From: Macrocybe gigantea
Lineage: Eukaryota; Basidiomycota; Agaricomycetes; Agaricales; Callistosporiaceae
Direction: 5' to 3'
DNA length: 64,000 nucleotides
Assembly: GCA_011319805.1 (NCBI GenBank)
Contig: SJRY01000239.1
Span: forward strand, 62,001-126,000
How positions within the stretch are numbered: the stretch's first letter is position 1; every line of letters starts with the position of its first letter. Shown one piece after another: positions 11,573 to 23,936 of the stretch. A model generated the notes under the pieces. It worked only from the letters and a program-made list of their open reading frames with translations. It was not told the origin of the DNA and did not search any database. The translations under genes and the position numbers were made by a program.

Positions 11573-12986
11573 TCATTCTACCTCGTCCTCTATCTGCCTT
11601 GCGCCAAATTCCCCAATCTCGATTATGAGGCAGACGTTCCCGTACAATTCAGACAAGATAGCTTGATTGCCATAAGAGATATAATCTGTCTTGATGCGAT
11701 TAAGGGGCTTTAGTCTGTTGATCCAATGGACGTTCACCACGGCCTTCCCACGCATGGACTCGCGATATTCACCAGTCGCGGAGATGACGGTTCCCTCTAG
11801 ATCCTCAACCAGAGCTGCCTCATCTTCATACTCGTACTCATGCGGGCGCGCAAAATGATCCAGCATTACTGTGGCTATATCTGTTTCATAGACAACGCGA
11901 GGATAGACCTGGAGCGAGAGGTCATGGCACACATCGAACATTATCCCATCGCTTCCCTTCAGGTAATCCAGGAGCTTATCAAGTTCATGGTGCTGTTTTC
12001 CAGAGCTGTCGTACTCCTTGAAAAATGCATACTGGTGCGCCAGCCATAAGCCAAGATGGCCTCCGTCAGGAAGAACAGAAGGATCTTTGAGAAGTTCAGA
12101 GATGATCGTTCTGATGGACGCCTCGCACGAATACGTGATAGAGAGGTCCGTCTGCAGCGCCGCTGGTGTCTTTCGCACCAAATAGAGGTTATACGTCAAT
12201 GTGATGCGGTGGCCCGCAGTGACCGGTAGGACTTCATGATCTACATCGCTGTAGAAGGCGACATAGCTGACGAGGGTCTCCGTCTTTCTGCCTGATAGGA
12301 GTTCTGCCGAATTGTGTACCCATTCGTGACCTTTGTGGCGAAGAACTAGCTCGCCACCTTTATGGAAAGTGGGAAAGGCAATGACCAGAGAACCGAACAT
12401 GTTCCGCGCTCGGGGAGTGTCTTTGTGACTCTTGAAGAAATCACCTTGGCCTATCATGATCGCTGGTCAATCCATCCTTATTGTTGAGCAACATCGTCTA
12501 GAAAACGTACTGTAAACGTTGAGCTTGTACAGTTCTGCTTTGATCTTGTACTTCTGATCTTTTCGACCGATCACGAACTCTGGTGAGATGATCTCGAGCA
12601 GATCGGATGCATGCAGCTGGAAAGTGGAAGAGAAATGTTGGAGATCCAACTTTCCGGCCTTGCGATAGCTTTCGTCGAGCACATCTTGATCGTTGCGACC
12701 AAATGTGGCGGGCTCGCAGAAGGAAGCCAGATTTGCCAGCTCTTGTTCTGTTGCGTCGCGTAAATTGAGGCGACTGGAAGACACACAAACAATTGTCAGG
12801 CCATGTTTGCTCGCAGAGGGGGACTCTCATGTCTTACCGTGCGTTCTGATCTTTTCCATAATACAGATAGAGGTTGTCCGGAGAAACAGATAGGGTACCT
12901 TCGCAGTATGTCTTTTCGTGCAGGCTGTTGGCGAGACGCACGAGATACGTGTCCAGATGCGAAATTTGGGGATTTTCAGAGCTCAT
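11573..12986 (-). CDS. 2-oxoglutarate/Fe(II) oxygenase, prolyl 4-hydroxylase type
   Basis: Three exons (12986-12838, 12773-12511, 12462-11573) give 433 residues in one frame. The catalytic domain has an HxD iron motif at His150 and Asp152 (FFKSHKDTPR), a distal His at 213 (DVDHEVLPV) and an Arg at 223 (GHRITLTYNL) suited to bind 2-oxoglutarate. Such enzymes couple decarboxylation of 2-oxoglutarate to hydroxylation, often of proline in proteins. No signal peptide is seen, so a cytosolic or nuclear site is likely. The 210 residues after the domain are not recognised. It lies 246 bases downstream of the F-box gene on the same strand, and the pair is duplicated together. The substrate cannot be inferred from sequence alone. 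Confidence 0.82.
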
Positions 12987-13232
12987 GCTTTCGATGGTGG
13001 CGATTGAATCTCAGAAGCGTTGTCGTGAGGTTGAGGCCTCGAGGCCCGAGGTTATTCCGATTCAGTAGCGTCGTGCACGACTGAATCACATTTCACATTC
13101 TCGACCCGCGTCAGCGCTGCCTTGAATGTGATGAATACCGCCCTTGCGAGGCAGCACTTTTCTAATCCATATTCGTGTCTCCTCTTTTTCAGCGTGAGAC
13201 CTATCGCACAAAATCTATTCGTATCCGTTCAT

Positions 13233-15114
13233 CTAACTAGTCCTGAAACTCCGCTGGAACCTGCGGCGGCGATCCGTCGGCGACGGCATCTTAGTCGTGG
13301 TTTCGCAACGGGCCCACTCCTTCTCCATCACATGAATTGTCATAAAGTCCCCCGAATGGCATTCAGTCATTACGAGCCGGCCCGACTCGTCGTATTGCAG
13401 GTGGGCCGCATCTTTCAGGTTGACAGGATAGACGGCCGTGGCGGTATCATACTCCGAATCCGCGATGCTGTCCTGTTCGAACGGGAGCGACGGAAGAGCT
13501 TCCCACTGATCATAGCTGCTTCTTGTTACTGCATCTACAGATTCGACGGTATCATCGCTGAGACTTGCATAGCCCCCCGTTGCATAAGGACGTGATCCAC
13601 ACGCAATGAACGCAGCTCCAGGGGTGAGACACCAGGTGCCCGTGGATTTTTCCGGGAAAGCTATAGCTCTAAACAGCCTCGGTGGAGTGAGAATATTCTC
13701 CTCTTGAAGAGCTAATCCATAGATGCCGTTGTCGGTAGAGAAAAGAGCTTTGATGGTATCTCCTTCACCACTTCCTGGCGAGGACGGAGGAATGCTATAT
13801 ACGACGATGGTCTGGGAGTCTTCACCGTCTTTGCCATTGAGCAGACCGGGTAGCGTCCAAAGCGGCTGTGTAACTTCCCGTATCCCTTTGAATGTGAATG
13901 TGCCTTTCGGCACAAGTCGGAATTCCGGCATGTCATATAGCATGGCGGAACTCGTCGTAAAGCAAAGTACCTTGTTGTTCGGAAGCAAGGTCGCGCTGGT
14001 CTAGGTGGGAAAAAGACTCGAATAAGAAATTTCTCTCGAAAAGCATTTCAGAATAACGTACCATGTGTTCACGGTTATATTTGTCGAGTCCGGGGGTTAT
14101 GCCAACTTGAATGAGAGCTGTACAGAGATCCGTGGGTGTCGACCGTTTCCAGTCAAGGATCGTTAACGCTCTGCGGTCTTGCCATGCTTGGCTGGTGCGG
14201 TCTTTTATAGTCAAGAGCAAGTAGTCCTTCTTCAATGTCTCCACGAAAACAGTATAAGCGAAGTATGATAGGACTGTGACGATTGTTTGCGTGTGCACAG
14301 CACTGAGAGTTGCGTCATCCCCATGGCCAGTAAGAGCGACTCTCCATATTTGAAAGACTAGCACATCGTCGCCAGGAGTTCCTCTGCAACCCAAAAAAAA
14401 TTAGACAAGCATGTCTGGTTAAAACAGTGAACTGGTTTACCGCACGCAGAGGTTGAATTGGAGCGTTGGAGAGTCATCATCTATATCATAAATGATACCT
14501 TCTATGTCGAATCGTATGTCGACCATGTCTCTGATGCTGCGGAAGTATGTTTTTCGAATTCCAGCAAAATCGGACTCTTGAAGTGGCAGAGGCACACAAA
14601 GGACTTTTGGCTTCACCAATGGGGAGTCAAGGTCGTAAACCAGGATGCCGGCGTTGTCGGACGTCACAGTTAACAACCATCGTCCGCCTCGAATCAACAG
14701 TGAAGCGAGTGAGGACCGAAAAGGCGAACAGAACTCGAGTCGAATGCGCGACACCAACGGACCACTGCATTCGCCGCTCCACAGTTTTCTTTGGCGACTA
14801 CGGTGCGTGACGAGCCTTTCCAGCTCGCCTGCGGTGTATGCCTGAAATGGTTCCTCCAACAGCGGTGCACGAGGCATGAGCTGAGCGTAGCAGGAATGGA
14901 ATAAGTGCATCCAAAGAGTGTGTTCTTTTGCAATTGTGCGCAATCTTTTGGAGACCTAGGTTTCCGTTAGGGAAACTGTGGTGCATATTATGAATGAACA
15001 GACCATCTGCACGGTCAGCACGTCCTCCACATCGAGTTCGGCCAGTATACGTAGCGTTATTTCTGTAGGAAATGAAAGAAAGCTTTTTATGCACGTAGAC
15101 GTCGTGTCCGCCAT
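13233..15114 (-). CDS. F-box protein with beta-propeller-like carboxyl region (intact copy)
   Basis: Four exons (15114-15004, 14955-14441, 14383-14062, 14000-13233) give 571 residues with no stops. The F-box spans the first intron: SFPTEITLRILAELDVEDV, then VQMVSKRLRTIAKEHTLW, matching the LPxEI...L..VSKRW.....LW pattern that binds Skp1. The body has repeated short strand-like units (GRWLLTVTSDNAGILVYD, LVFQIWRVALTG, GRLVMTECHSGDFMTIHV) resembling the WD40-like domains of other agaricomycete F-box proteins, though no strict WD repeats are visible. It is expected to act as an SCF substrate receptor. It lies upstream of the oxygenase gene in the same direction. Compared with the damaged copy it has three extra codons before the first intron. 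Confidence 0.8.
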
Positions 15115-15436
15115 GAGAGTCGAGAGTTAAAACGTTAATTGCACGAGGCTGCCTTATTAAATAAGTTGAAATGTGGCCCTGCCTACCAAACAAAACTTCA
15201 ACAAACCGTTTTGATCGACGATGGTGCTGCTTGTAAGAAGATAGCGCAAAACTTTGATTTTTTTTTTTTCGACAAGCACGAAGGATGCTAGAACAATAGC
15301 CGTGCAGGCCCTTTTTGTTGGACTAAAAGCTTGAACTGCTCAGCTCTCGACTGGCAACCACACTTGTCGCTAACGTAAGCGATTACTAAGCATTATCCAC
15401 TTTTGGAGAACAAGAGGCCTTTTCGTCAGCACCATC
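15115..15436. other. Divergent promoter region
   Basis: This short stretch separates the F-box gene (-) from the TFIIF subunit gene (+). It contains a T-run at about 15260. No further feature is seen. Confidence 0.5.
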
Positions 15437-16713
15437 ATGGACGGCGCCGTCGTCGACGATGAGAAGAAGCCTTTCGACGCTGAACAGCAAGATGACGAGG
15501 GCGAAGATCTGCAACCCGACCCAGATGAGACGCTGATGCTTGACCAAGGGCACGGCCGAGTCTGGCTTGTTCGAGTGAGTAATTACTAGGTGATTCTTGT
15601 CTTTCGTGCATCTCGCTCACTGTCGATTAGATACCAAAATTTTTGATGCAAAGATGGTGCGCCATCGACGTGGAGGACGTCCATTTAGCCACGATACGGG
15701 TGTACGATAACCAGGTCAACCCGTCAACGGGCAAAACACGCATCGTCCTCTTCTTGCCGCCAAACAAGGACCAGAGCAAGGAACCCTCGACGTCCGCCTC
15801 TTTCCCCTCCTCATCCCAGCAATCGCAGCCGCAGTCGCAGGCACAGTCTCCGGCAAGGAGCAGCACGCCCGGAACGCCGTCTTCGCAGTCGCAGAGTCAG
15901 AATCAAAACAGGCCGGTCTTCGATGCTGCGACAGCGTACTTGTCTCGAGGAAACGGGTCAGAGCCCGATTCATACGAGCTCGAAATGGTCAACGACAGCG
16001 TCGACAACCAATACGTCGTCGCCGAGCGGCCAAAAGATGCCGCCTCGTCATCCCTCACAGCGTCCTACTATCCCTCCCAGCCGTCCCAGCAACAGCGGTT
16101 CAACCCCCGCGCGCGGACGACGATCCTGGCAGGGCGGATCAAACATGAATGCAACCTCAAGCCCGCCTTCAGCGCCAGATACCGCCGCCAGATGAAGGAG
16201 CGACATCTCAAATACAACACCCGCGTCCGGCAGATCAGGATGATCGAGGATGCGGGCGTACCTGGCGGACGTGGCGGTGTGAACAGGCTGAGCAGCGGTG
16301 TCGCGGCTGCAGGAGGAGGCGTCGGCGCTGGAGCAGGGGCGTTCAGCGAGCTCGCTAGGGCGAAGCTCAAGCCCAAGGCGGATCGCGCTGCGCGTATGCC
16401 GAGGAATCAGCTTCTGGACCAGATCTTCACGATCTTCAGGGAGTCGCCGAGGTGGGCCCTCAGGCCGCTGCGCGAGAAGACGCAGCAGCCAGAGGTGTAT
16501 CTGAAGGAGGTCTTGAGCGAGGTTGCGTTTTTGCATCGAAGCGGCGAATTCAATGGGCTGTGGGAGTTGAAGGAGAATTTCAGAGACGATAACGTTAGGT
16601 TAGAGGGTGCCAGTGCGGCTGTTGGAGCGGCGGGTGACGTGAAAAGAGAGGTCATGGAAGTCGACGAAGATGAGGACGAGGATGAAGACGAGGACATGGA
16701 AGAGGTGTCGTAG
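15437..16713 (+). CDS. TFG2: Transcription initiation factor IIF, beta (small) subunit
   Basis: Exons 15437-15574 and 15631-16713 encode 406 residues. TFIIF-beta (RAP30 in animals, Tfg2 in yeast) escorts RNA polymerase II to the promoter. The amino part has RVWLVRIPKFLMQRW, the start of the dimerisation domain shared with TFIIF-alpha. A Gln/Ser-rich spacer follows, then GRIKHECNLKPAFSARYRRQ. The carboxyl winged-helix DNA-binding domain reads RMPRNQLLDQIFTIFRESP, then WALRPLREKTQQPEVYLKEV. The protein ends with an acidic Glu/Asp tail. It is longer than human RAP30 (about 250 residues) because of the spacer and a Gly/Ala-rich insert near residue 270, as in yeast Tfg2. Confidence 0.95.
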
Positions 16714-16856
16714 CCCTTATACCCCTCTCCAATTTCGCTCTCTGCACGTCTTTTAGCTTACCTTTGTTGCCAATACGCTATGTATTTCTAGCAGATAATT
16801 CAAAATCAAAGCATCTATTGTTCCCAAAAATGCCAGTACAAGAAGGAAGGAAATGT

Positions 16857-17577
16857 TTAGGTGAATTGCTCCTGATATACCGGAATGAAGTGGCCCGTCG
16901 TGCTTTGGATTTGGACGCGCCACTGCCAACTGTCGTCTTCCTCGTCCACGGCAAATTCCTCATCTGGGTCGTCGTCGGATGGCATGGGCAAAAGCCTGTG
17001 GTTCATGCTTATAACGCAGATGACACCGTCTAGATCGCAGTGAGGCCCGCTTCGTGTCAGCAGCAAAACGCAATACTTACAAGCCGTATAGGTCTCCAGG
17101 ACGAAACAATCGGGTTGGGGCAGAGGCAACGGATGACCAAACACGATGAACAACTCTGCAAACTTTGCGAACCAATCCTGTCCGAGGACCATGACGCGCT
17201 CAGGCAGCTTCACAGAGCTCGGCGCGCCCCGGCTGTCCTCGGCCCTGCGGTCTTCGTGCGCGACCTTGAACTTCACGATGCAGGTGAAGCTCTGGCCTAA
17301 ATAGGAGTTGGTGACAGGCAAGGACGCGGACTGGCGAGCGGGTCGGGCGTGCGCCGCCGTTCTTGCGTTTCTGTGGCCGTAGTCGGATTCGCCGTCGCTG
17401 TGGGAGTCGGAAGACGAGCAGGCGCTGTCCGAGCCCGACTCCGTCGTCCGTCCACGAGTCGTCCGAGTCGTCGTCGCGGATGTCTGCTCGCGAGAGCATG
17501 CCCGAAGGGATGGATGACTGGGGCGACTTCGGGTCGAAGCGAGCCATGAAGCAGTTGGAACGAATGAGGACGCTCAT
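16857..17577 (-). CDS. Hypothetical protein with acidic Ser/Asp-rich amino end
   Basis: The minus strand opens at 17577 (MSVLIRSNCFMARFD), runs into RADIRDDDSDDSWTDD, then continues in another frame as a Ser/Asp-rich stretch, SACSSSDSHSDGESDYG. It needs one base fewer near 17441 to stay in frame. After that PVTNSYLGQSFTCIVKFKV, LPERVMVLGQDWFAKFAE and a Pro/Leu-rich stretch follow. An intron (gtaagtatt...gatctag) joins TAYGVICVISMNHRLL, and the protein ends at 16857 after an acidic segment, DDDPDEEFAVDEEDDSW. I do not recognise the family. The frame break is probably a base-calling error given the pattern elsewhere in the window. Confidence 0.5.
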
Positions 17578-18987
17578 CGTCGTAAGCTTTTTTTTGGCGA
17601 TCTATCCTTTTTTTCGTGTTTTGCTAATATCCAAAAACTAGAGGCATATGAACAGAAGTTAAAAAAAAAAAAAAAGCCGGAACCCCTTGACCAAGTTGTC
17701 TCTTTCCGGCGAACGCACGCCCTATCATGTGCTTTAATGTCTCATTTCTTTATTCGACACACAGGGGGATGCGTGTTTGGGATGTCGGAAATGACACGCC
17801 GAAAAAAAAAGTGGGAAAAGGGGCCACCAACGATTCTGCTTGCAAGAAAGACGAGCTGGACCCTCCACTTTCCTTTCTATTGGATTCTATCTCATCTGCC
17901 CGCGATGACGCCTTACCTGATGTCATCAGCGCACCAACGGCAGTCGCATTGTTGGATAGTTCGGGCGGTGACCGGCTTACCAGGGAAATCTAGATATTCT
18001 TAGTAGCAAAAAGGATGCGGTTGCCGCTAGAAAAAAAAAAGGAGTTTCCAAGACATCTTGAATTCAGAAAAAGGTTCTCATGATCGAAAGTTTTTTGTGT
18101 TTGGGGGCAGCGATGATCGTGACCTTGCAACGCGCTCCTCTACTGTCAACGTTGGACGAAAGGCTTTCCACGTTCACAATAAGCCCTGGCTGCGTTATTC
18201 CTTCTGGGATTGTCCAAGTCATCGGATTCGAAGGGCAAGTTATAGGCATAAAACGATGGACGTTAAGACGCATGCACTGTGAACGAAACAAGGACCTTGA
18301 TTTTGGTACGATCTCCATAGAATGCAGGATACCTTGTCCGCCATGACGAGGCTGGTTTCGTGCTCGAAGCCATTGCCGGGTGTCGGACCCCATCTCCAAA
18401 TGCATACTGTACACACCCTGACGAACTCGAGGCAGAATGGCAAGCCAGCGTATTCGCAGACGCCCGAGTGCCCGACGTGGTGCTACACCTCGCGTACAAT
18501 GTGCAGAACATTGCCTACAAAGGCGTCATTATGACAAGCACGGACAAGAGATCGCAGAGTGGCCAGGTATTCCCCGTAAAGACATCGACTCCTGGAAGCA
18601 AAAAGCCCACATTTGCCACTCTTACGGAGGAGAGCTCAAGTCCTTCGAGGTCATCGATGTCACCGAACGAACGCCCGAGGGATGGTCAATAACCACGAGC
18701 CGGCGAGTACTGCCGCAAGATGGTATCAGCGCCAGGCCATTTTCTAGTCCACCAGTTGTCGTCCAGCATTGCAGAAGAATCGGCTTTCCACAAAACCAGA
18801 TTCCGCGGTTGGGTTCTCGTCAGTAAATCGGGATTTCCACTGCTCCGTGTGGCATAGCCTACGTAGTCAGAAAGGGAATGGTTGCCGCCTAAACTGATGG
18901 CTGGAGAGGACGAGACAGAGACTAGATATATTACATAATCATCCCAGACCATAACCTCGATCTGCTACTTTACTGCCTGCCAACATC
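17578..18987. other. Gene-poor stretch with a possible fragment
   Basis: No complete gene is seen. A plus-strand frame at about 18356-18560 reads like protein (LEAIAGCRTPSPNAYC, VPDVVLHLAYNVQNIAYKG) but has no clear start or continuation. Poly(A) tracts occur at about 17660 and 18030. Confidence 0.35.
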
Positions 18988-19682
18988 ATGTACAGCAGTG
19001 CGACCTCCACTCCACGATACTTCTCCCCTGGTCCACCAGCTCCCCAGGCGACGAGAACGGCCATGCGATCCTCTACGGCGACGCCATCCGATGGCTCGCG
19101 AACGATGACGATAACAGGCACCCCGACCGAGTCGTCCTCGGCCTCGGGCGGCCCGTCAGGGAGCACGACGTCGACGCTCAAGCTGCGCGGGGGTCCGCGG
19201 AACGATCAGCACGTCGCTTGGGACGAAGATGTGATCGATAACGAAGGATGCGGGAAGAAGAGCTCCAAGAGTACGTTGAACGTTGGTGTTGCTTGCGTGG
19301 TCTGACGCCTTTTTTTTTTTTCTTCCTCGTTTGGTACAGTTTGCTGCATTTATCATAAGCCAAAGGCGTTTGACGAGTCGTCGAGCGAGGAGTCGGATGA
19401 TTCGGATGATTCGGAGATCGATGAGCGTCGTCGGTATCGTCGGCAGCAACGTCGACGTCATAACCACCATGACCACCGTGATCACGGTCATGATGAGGGT
19501 GGAGCTCCGCAGCTGAACGGAGACAGTCATGGTGGCAGCGTAGTGCACGAGCTGGAGGGCAGGGACGACGACGTAAATGCCTACGAGCGTGCACCGAGCG
19601 CGAAGAAAGGGAAGCACAAGGCTTGTGAGTCTTGTTCCTTTCTCGACGTTAACCGTCCTCACTGTTCTACGCAGCCTCGTAA
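18988..19682 (+). CDS. YPI1: Type 1 phosphatase inhibitor (YPI1/PPP1R11 family)
   Basis: Exons 18988-19270, 19340-19624 and 19675-19682 give 191 residues; the last exon supplies only two Ser codons and the stop. The conserved core reads GPRNDQHVAWDEDVIDNEGC, then GKKSSKICCIYHKPKAFDES, the hallmark of the small, mostly disordered inhibitors of protein phosphatase 1 (yeast Ypi1, animal PPP1R11). The HVAWDE segment contains the PP1-docking motif of this family. An acidic Ser/Asp run and a His/Arg-rich tail follow, and the amino end is Ser/Thr-rich. It would act in the nucleus and cytosol on PP1. Confidence 0.92.
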
Positions 19683-19862
19683 TGCGAGATGCCCGTTGAT
19701 ATCTTCATCTTGATAGAGGTACTGAACTCTTGCTAGTCGTCGCGCAATCGCAGCATTTTTTTTTTTTGGCTTGTTCAAATACCAATACTTGTAATTCTGA
19801 AACTCATGTACATTTGAATATATAGTCTCTTGCACCGATTTGGATTTCTCTTACTGACCACC

Positions 19863-22306
19863 ATGCTCCGCTCCCGCTCCCGGCCTGTAAGACCCTCCAA
19901 CGAATTCTTCTCCCACAAAACCAAGCTGAAGCGCCTCTTTCCCGATTCTTTGGACTCTGCTGCCTCGCAAGTTTCCGACAGCTCGACGTCTAGCGGTGAC
20001 GAAGACTCGGCCTCGAGACCGAGGCGGCCAAGCCCAGGCTGGCTTCAAAGGCGACACTCGGCATCACGTTGCTTCTCGCGTGCTTCCTCGCGTTCTGCTT
20101 GCTCGCTTGCCTCGGGACCGTCCTGATCTTTGCGCATTTTGAGAGCACGAGTCCTCTGGAAGCCGTTCTGAAGCGTGCTACCGAGGCTAGCAAAGCGAGG
20201 CGACGCGTCGCGTACAAGTCGAGAGGCGCACGTTGTACGTCGTCGATACGCGCACGGACACGGCACGCGCGTCCTCGACGACCTTGGCAGCCTCGGCAGC
20301 GCATATACCCACACCCAGGACCACCTCGCGCGCGTCTGCCTCTCCGCCGCCGCCCCACCGCACGCGATCACAACCAGAACCGCTGATCCAGCTACCGCTC
20401 ATCAAGCGCTCCGTGCTCGCAAAGCTGGAAGAGATGCAGGCGCAGAGGTGCGCCGAAGACGACGACTCTGACTACGAGTGCGTGCGCGAGCCGCGCGTGT
20501 ATTATTCTCCCCACGCGGTCGGCCTTGACCCCGCAGGCTCACTCTCGACACGCTGGCCGCCCCTCCTGACTGAACTTCCGGACTCCGTGCGCGGCAGAAA
20601 AGGGCGCGGGCGCGGGCGCAAAGGCGCGAACGATTTGAGAGAAAGGGAAGGCGGGCACGCTGAGGCTGGCGGCAGCTTGGATTCTCCGCAGCGGTTCTTG
20701 CTTCCGCTTTCGATCTCTAGCGGCACGTTCGACGAGCTCTTAGATAGCGTCTCGTGGATGGCCCGTCTAGCGGAACGTCTGAATCGCACGCTCGTGCTGC
20801 CGAACGTAGGGAGCCACAGGGACGCTGCAGAAGCTGGACTAAGGCTCAGTGCAGATGCGTGTCGCAGGTGGAAGTTTAGAGACTTTTTTGACGTGCCCGG
20901 CCTCTATCCAAAGTCTGTTGAGCTGGACGATCTCTCTGAAAGGCTCGGCGCGCAGAATAAGCTTCTTGATGCTCGAGTTGTTCGCCTTGCGTATGAAAAC
21001 ACTCCTGGCAGCCTAGATAATTTCTCTACGTCGTCGACCAACGCTGAGCAGGTTTCCAACTATATGAGATATCTCGGTTGTATCAAGACAAAGCACTCGG
21101 CTCCCGATCTCGCCTTGCTCTCTCCTGTGACAGTTCGAATCGCCGACGACGACAGCACTGGGTTGCAGAAAAACGTTCTGGAGAAGATCTGGGGTGCCTT
21201 GACTGACAAGCTCGCTTCAGATACGCAGCAAGAGCGGGCCAGAGATCAACGCGCTGACCTTCTCATAATCAATCTGGACTTTCCGACTCCAACGTTCCCA
21301 GCATCGTCGGCACCTCTGCGACTCGGGTTTTCGCACCGGCTGATCCGCCTCGCAGACGGTATTTTAGAGCAGGCCCCGTCGCTTGTCGTCCACTTGTATG
21401 CCGGGAAGAGCAATAGGGATATGGTCAAAGACTGCGTTTATGCACTTGTGGACCACATCGTCAACGTGCACTACGATCCGTCGTACCAGGACATTAGGAC
21501 CGTTTTGGTCTTCAGCGACGAAGATACCGTAGAGGAGCATTCGACATCCTCTCTGCATTCGGTAACAAATGACAGTGCTATGGACTATGCTGCTACGCAT
21601 CTCTTGGGCTTTGGAGTGTCGGACGGTTCGGACGGAGCCCGCGCAAAATCTCCCCCGTTCTCACCGCACATCGCACTTCCCATGCAAATGGGCATGCTCC
21701 ACCCCAACATGCAGCAACAACCGGCGAACGGATCATCAGCTGACGGGTTCGTCGTGTCGGGGAGCGCAGCACCAACACCGTGCCCATGCGCATGCTGAGG
21801 ACGTTCTTTGCGGAACAGCGGGCGCGAGAGGGAAGGGAGGGCGAGGCGCCGCGGCATGGTGGCGCGAGGGAGCTCGCGGAGTGGAGTCTGATGAGTTTTG
21901 GCGAGGCGCTAGACCGTGACCGCCTTCGCCTCGGTGTGCATCGGTCTAAGGATGAGGACAAAGTGGAAGATGCGTTTTTGCGCGATCGTGCCGTCCGACT
22001 AGCCCTTTGCGAGCTCGTCGGACAGCGTGCCCCGCTTCTCGTCGTCGGTGTCAACAAGTGCGGGGTTGGACAGAAAAAGTGAGTCTTCAGTTTCGAGTTT
22101 CAGGTCTTCTGCCTTGTCGTTTCTTCCTCTTTCTTCTGTTGTCTCGGCGTTAGGAACGGCGTCTATCTGGCGTAACTTAGTAATGGCACTCATTCCGGTC
22201 TGCATTCAGCCCACTGACACGCAAGGTCGTGCGCTCTCGACGCTATGATCGGTTTCGGCAGGACGGCACGCGTGCCGTCAGAAATGTGGTGGATACCTTT
22301 GGATGA
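19863..22306 (+). CDS. Type II membrane protein, possible glycosyltransferase (O-fucosyltransferase-like)
   Basis: A cytosolic amino end (MLRSRSRPVRPSNEFF...) leads to a membrane segment, TLGITLLLACFLAFCLLACL, at about 20056-20115, and then a long lumenal region. Segments such as LPLSISSGTFDELLDSVSWM, LAERLNRTLVLPNVGS and WKFRDFFDVPG resemble fungal Golgi-type proteins related to protein O-fucosyltransferases. This call is tentative. The main open frame covers about 20225-21798 and a second one 21780-22079. The membrane segment, the body and the tail lie in different frames, with single-base shifts needed near 20009, 20195-20225 and 21760. The end is uncertain: one splice choice stops at 22175, another reads on to 22306. 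Confidence 0.5.
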
Positions 22307-23936
22307 GAAGGCTATTATTTTTTTTCTCTTTCTCCACCCGATGTGGGATGGCGGTCAAGCGGCGGCGTTTGGATATCAAGGACGCCCGGCGCCCGGCGCC
22401 CGCAGACTGATTCTGGTGTCAGTACAAGTGTACAGTACGTTCAATTCATACAATACATTGAATCCGATTGTTCGATGTCATGCACATTTTCGTCTCGTTT
22501 TTTGCTTCGTCAGCCCTTCTTTCGTTTCCCCACACGCGTTCCGTCTTCTTTCAGTCACCGATTGAGTTATCAGCAGGGTTTCATTATGTCGCTGTACATT
22601 TTTGTACATATATGGATTTTTTTTTGGGCGATGCGATCATGGAGCGACGTTTGCGACTTTCGACTTTGGCTGTTTGCATCATGCATCAGTGTGACATGCA
22701 TCAGCATTCAGCAGCTCTTGCGGCACGGTTCAAGCCTCAAGGGGCCCAGCCTAGGTCCTACAGCCTAGGCCTGTTTTTTTTTTCCTCTTTCCCTTTTCAT
22801 TCATCTTTTTAATTTTCTTTGGCTTGCTTGATTGAATCAGGGCAGTCGGCAGTCGGCAGTAAGCGCATGTGAGCTGTGGCTTTACGTTTGATACACGTCT
22901 GGCCTGTCTGCGTAGACGGGGCTGCGCAGCTCCTGACAAGAAGGGGGAAAGAGGGTGGGAGAAGGAGAAGGGGGGGGGGAGCTGTCCGTCCGAGGCTCGC
23001 AGTCGCCGTCGCCGTTGCCTGGAAACGCGTCACCCGCGCAGTCGAGGGACGTCAGGCAGACGAGACAAAGACGAAATGCCCGTTCGATGCGGAGACTTGG
23101 CCGATTTGGGGAGTTGCGACGGCAATGATGAATCTCTCGCTGTGAAGGCCCCCGCGCCTTCCTCGAGGAGGGCCGGCCAGGCGGGCGGGGGAAGAGGAGC
23201 AGGACTCGGGAGGTCCCAAAAGTCCCGTCTTGCAAAAAAAAAAAAAAAATGTAACAACCGATTTGTTGGCTATGTGAGACTGCCAGCTGCCACCTTCAAG
23301 CTGCAGAACGAACAATAATGTTCGTCGCTTTCCCGAGGTGGGTATTACAATAATAATTATAACATGCACGAAATGGGCAGTTGGAGGACGCCCCCGGCGC
23401 TATTTAGTCATTCGCAATTTTCTCGCCGCGGAGAGGCGGCTGGCTGTCAGGTCTTTTTTCTCATTCCAAGCTAACCCTTTATCATAAACAGCACACATGC
23501 TGAAACGCCTCGCTCGAAATGGAGGCGTCCCTTGCATTTCACGATGTGTCAACGAAAATCTGGCAGCGCTTGCAACCGCACCGACAGATCGATTCACAGG
23601 TCATTATCAATGACTTGGGTAGAACGCAGGGCTGTCGACCGAGGCCTTGTCTGAGCGACGCCGTAGATGACAGTCAATGCCACGGTCGAAATTAGGTTCC
23701 AATAGAAGGGGAAGAAAACGGCATCACAGAAAGGCGCCCATGTTCATACTACATTTCTGACATACGACAGCATAGGTAAGATGCACCCGCACAAGTAGAT
23801 AATCGTCGGCGCAAAGGCATGTAAGTGTAAAAGGAAAAGTGCGCTTGTTGGATTGCTAGCGACAAGGAAAACTGCCAAGCAGGCGAGAATGAGACGGACC
23901 CGCGACACACCACCATCACCATGACCGTCTTCATCT
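22307..23936. other. Long intergenic region, convergent 3' ends
   Basis: I see no gene. Features include a short tandem of CAGTCGG units near 22843, a run of nine G near 22971, and a poly(A) run of 15 near 23235. Small open frames are in low-complexity sequence and are not credible. Confidence 0.5.

Larger units (their letters stand above)
11476..15306 (-). repeat. Left arm of a 3.8-4.3 kb inverted segmental duplication
   Basis: The reverse complement of this stretch aligns with about 52184-56466 along its whole length, including introns, the spacer between the two genes, and flanks. Upstream homology runs to a shared motif ending ATCAAAGTTTTGCGCTATC. Downstream it fades just past a shared GTCGTGCATT and CGCGTGGC. 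The arms are about 41 kb apart in opposite orientation. This arm has intact reading frames; the other is damaged. Confidence 0.9.

Noticed and set aside
22840..22990. Short CAGTCGG repeats and G-run as a possible functional repeat
   Set aside because: Too few units; ordinary low-complexity sequence between convergent genes.
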